Of a stretch of DNA of 7,604 nt, positions 5,882 through 7,604 are shown piece by piece. Origin of the DNA: Clostridiaceae bacterium (GTDB taxonomy: Bacteria; Bacillota; Clostridia; Oscillospirales; Acutalibacteraceae). The notes under the pieces were generated by a model. That model had not been told where the DNA came from. It ran no database searches and worked only from the letters and a program-made list of their open reading frames with translations. The stretch's first letter is position 1; the number at the start of each line of letters is the position of its first letter. A program made the position numbers and the translations under genes. The DNA lies in NCBI GenBank assembly GCA_016295895.1, contig JAEDKI010000094.1, positions 1 to 7,604 on the forward strand, read 5' to 3'.

Positions 5882-5935
5882 CGGGCGACCACGCAGGGTC
5901 GCCCCTACCGTCATGTGCCGCAGGCACGCTTCATT
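5882..5935 (-). repeat. Right arm of the 54-bp inverted repeat (hairpins b and a, inverted)
   Basis: Hairpin b, GGGCGACC-acgcag-GGTCGCCC (5883-5904), is followed by CTAC (5905-5908), then hairpin a, GTGCC-gca-GGCAC (5915-5927). The whole is the inverted counterpart of 1-54, with three mismatches. The two arms enclose the glyS-oad block. Confidence 0.85.
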
Positions 5936-5943
5936 TTTCATTC

Positions 5944-5978
5944 AAAAAACGGCCTGCATCATCACGATGCAAGCCGTT
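5944..5978 (-). terminator. Rho-independent terminator of the PBP gene
   Basis: On the - strand: AACGGC-t-TGCATC, loop gtgat, GATGCA-g-GCCGTT, then a T run (5949-5944 read on the - strand). The stem is 13 bp including one T-G pair. It begins 15 nt past the PBP stop codon, a textbook arrangement. Confidence 0.88.
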
Positions 5979-5993
5979 AAATATTGTTGCCTA

Positions 5994-7361
5994 TCAGATT
6001 CCGTTTTCAAGGAAATACTGCATAACGCTGTTTGAAACCGTTGAAGCGACTCCCGAGCCGTAGCCTGCGTTTTCGGCAATGCAGACAACCGCAAGCGGCA
6101 GATCGTCTCTCTGCGAATAGCCCGCAAACCATGAATGGCTTTTTGCGCCGTCAATCTGTGCAGTTCCCGTTTTTCCGCACATCTGAAGATTTTCAAATTT
6201 CCAATCGCCGTATTTATCAACAACATTTGAGCGAAGCAGGGCGTCAAGCTTTGCGGCGGTGTCGGGATTCATTTTGACCGTAACCGACGGAATTCTGCCC
6301 ATAATCTGAGAAAAAGTGCCGAGAGAACGGATTCTGTCGGGAGCATAACCCTCTCCGCCGTTTGCGATTGCACCCATTATGCTCAGAAAGTGAGCAGGGT
6401 TGACATAGGTTGTCGATTGCCCGATGCCCGCCCAGCCAAGCTCGGCTTTGCTCTCGGTCGAGGGTGAAAATCTGCTCTTTGTCAGGCGTATTTCCTTAGC
6501 ATAAAGCTGAGTGTTGAAACCGAGGGATTCCGCAGTTGCTTTAAGCTTGTCAGCGCCGAGCTGAAGAGAAATTGCGGCAAAAGCGCAGTTGCAGGATTCA
6601 TTCATCGCCTGCTGAAAATTAACCGTGCCGTGAACACCGTTGCAGATAACCTTGCCGTCACCCGTTTCGTATTCTCCGTCACATTCAAAGGTCTGAGAAT
6701 AAATATCGGGGATATTTTCAATGGCGCAGGCGGCAGTCACGATTTTCATTATCGAGCCGGGAGTGTAAATTCCCGAAACCACCTTATCGAGAAATACGCC
6801 GTCATATTTTTCGTTTGTGAGCAGATCCGACGGCTTGTTTTCAATGTCATAGGTCGGCTTTGAAACGCTGCAAAGCAGCTCGCCCGTTTTGTAATTATAT
6901 ACGGCAACAGCTCCGTTATAGCTGCCGAAAGCCTTGTAGGCAATCTTGTTCGCCTCTGCGTCGATATTGAGGGTGATATCCGTTCCCGTTCCGCTCTGCT
7001 TGAGCTTATAGATGCCCTCAATCCGACTGTAGCCCGAAAGAGTGTCTCTGAAAAGGTAATGAGTGCCCGTTGAGATATATCCCGCCGTGTCGCCGACAAC
7101 ATGAAGCACGGATTTTCTCATATTTTCGCCCTTTGCGAATATTCTTTCGTTATCGGAGCTTTCGGCAAGCACAACTCCGTTTTTGTCATAAATGGTGCCC
7201 GCATTGACTATTGTTCCGCCCGAATAAATGTGGCGGTTCGCCTTGTTCGATGCCCATGCAGCGCCGTTCATCATAAGGCTGACAACGAATATCACTATTC
7301 CCGCAAGAAATGCAAGAATCAGCGCATATATTATTGCGGCTCTTTTTGCGGTTATTCTCAT
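5994..7361 (-). CDS. Class B penicillin-binding protein (peptidoglycan D,D-transpeptidase), short form
   Basis: Membrane-anchored transpeptidase that cross-links peptidoglycan outside the cell; 455 aa. Seen: a basic N-terminus (MRITAKR) and one uncleaved membrane helix (about 9-31); a small extracytoplasmic N-terminal part (about 45-125, with GTIYDKNGVVLA at 55-66); then the penicillin-binding transpeptidase domain (about 147-450). All three active-site motifs are present: SxxK as SIMK with Ser203 and Lys206, SxN as SCN (256-258), and KTGTA (397-401). Cys226 and Cys240 might form a disulfide. The usual class B dimerisation domain is largely absent, so the protein resembles the compact PbpA-like forms more than full-length FtsI or PBP2. 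AAAGGAG (complement of 7369-7375) lies 7 nt before the ATG. It is a single-gene unit convergent with oadB, with its own terminator. No promoter was identified with confidence; its upstream region is palindrome array III. Confidence 0.92.
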   Translation of the reverse strand: MRITAKRAAIIYALILAFLAGIVIFVVSLMMNGAAWASNKANRHIYSGGTIVNAGTIYDKNGVVLAESSDNERIFAKGENMRKSVLHVVGDTAGYISTGTHYLFRDTLSGYSRIEGIYKLKQSGTGTDITLNIDAEANKIAYKAFGSYNGAVAVYNYKTGELLCSVSKPTYDIENKPSDLLTNEKYDGVFLDKVVSGIYTPGSIMKIVTAACAIENIPDIYSQTFECDGEYETGDGKVICNGVHGTVNFQQAMNESCNCAFAAISLQLGADKLKATAESLGFNTQLYAKEIRLTKSRFSPSTESKAELGWAGIGQSTTYVNPAHFLSIMGAIANGGEGYAPDRIRSLGTFSQIMGRIPSVTVKMNPDTAAKLDALLRSNVVDKYGDWKFENLQMCGKTGTAQIDGAKSHSWFAGYSQRDDLPLAVVCIAENAGYGSGVASTVSNSVMQYFLENGI

Positions 7362-7379
7362 TTGCTCACTCCTTTCACG

Positions 7380-7423
7380 GGTCGGAACGCCGACATTTTC
7401 AAATGTTTAAATTTGTTTGAAAT
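7380..7423. repeat. Half of hairpin h plus AT-rich palindrome in the PBP leader
   Basis: TCGGAACGCCGA (7382-7393) matches the left arm of hairpin h, but its partner arm is missing. An AT-rich imperfect palindrome follows (7397-7422) with perfect 7-bp ends TTTCAAA/TTTGAAA. This lies immediately upstream of the PBP ribosome binding site and is the only AT-rich DNA there, so the PBP promoter may be inside it, though no good hexamer pair was found. Confidence 0.45.
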
Positions 7424-7487
7424 GAACGCCTCGGCATTCCGTTGGATTTGATGTGTTTTCACGGACAACCGCAAGGGTTGTCCCTAC
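7424..7487 (+). repeat. BIME-like unit de, copy III (left end decayed, hairpin e with compensatory change)
   Basis: The d position holds GAACGCC-tc-GGCATTC (7424-7439) without a GTAG tag. The spacer is like copies I and II. Hairpin e is GGACAACC-gcaag-GGTTGTCC (7463-7483) followed by CTAC (7484-7487). Relative to copies I and II one G-C pair has become A-T on both sides of the stem. Confidence 0.75.
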
Positions 7488-7510
7488 GGTTATTTTTTAA
7501 TTGTCAATTT

Positions 7511-7597
7511 GTAGGGGACGATGCCCACATCGTCCCAAAGCAGGGTGTTTGCTATTCGCCTGCGGCGAATCGGTTCGTCGAGGACGCCGAACCCTAC
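7511..7597 (+). repeat. BIME-like unit fg, copy III
   Basis: GTAG (7511-7514), hairpin f GGGACGATG-ccca-CATCGTCCC (7515-7536), untagged hairpin ATTCGCC-tgc-GGCGAAT (7554-7570), hairpin g with arms GGTTCG/CGAACC (7572-7593), CTAC (7594-7597). The array probably continues beyond the window. Confidence 0.85.
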
Positions 7598-7604
7598 GGA
7601 TTTT

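Noticed and set aside
5658..6035. Open frame of 125 aa downstream of oadB, and overlapping frames in the same region
   Set aside because: It crosses units de and fg, hairpins h and b and the PBP terminator, and ends antisense inside the PBP gene. No start signal is present.

Overview
The window carries six protein genes of a low-to-mid GC Firmicute. The closest impression is a gut-type anaerobic member of the Clostridia (Oscillospiraceae/Ruminococcaceae-like). This rests on the single-chain glycyl-tRNA synthetase type, the split Na+-pumping decarboxylase, strong AGGAGG-type ribosome binding sites and the codon habits; no rRNA or species marker is present, so the taxonomy is inference.

Layout. 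1-352 is a non-coding array of small palindromes. 369-397 is an AT/GC hairpin terminator, followed by a sigma-A-type promoter at 423-451. The + strand then carries glyS (488-1870) and, after a hairpin, four tightly packed genes: oadA-like carboxyltransferase (1925-3307), an OadG-like one-helix membrane subunit (3319-3858), a biotin carrier protein (3861-4292) and the OadB sodium-pump subunit (4303-5475). A terminator at 5498-5530 closes the operon. 5531-5935 is a second palindrome array, in the gap between convergent genes. A short class B penicillin-binding protein is encoded on the - strand (5994-7361) with its own terminator (5944-5978). A third palindrome array starts next to its ribosome binding site and runs to the window end.

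How the genes work together. The four oad genes form one membrane decarboxylase. The carboxyltransferase moves CO2 from oxaloacetate to biotin on the separate carrier protein. The OadB subunit then decarboxylates carboxybiotin and exports Na+. The OadG-like subunit should hold the soluble parts to the membrane. Na+ gradient generation and pyruvate supply are the expected outputs. glyS and the PBP have no evident functional link to this enzyme.

The most interesting signal is in the intergenic DNA. Nearly every palindrome in the three arrays has arms of about 7-9 bp and carries the tetranucleotide GTAG directly at one foot (seen as CTAC when the hairpin points the other way). The hairpins are paired head-to-head into units bounded by GTAG...CTAC. 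Two such units (called de and fg here) occur in the same order and orientation in all three arrays. This is the architecture of REP/BIME elements mobilised by REP-associated tyrosine transposases (RAYTs). No transposase gene is in the window, so the link is an inference. A 54-bp segment also occurs inverted at the two ends of the glyS-oad block (1-54 and 5882-5935). Among the proteins, the oddest feature is a tandem duplication of the C-terminal module of the OadG-like subunit.
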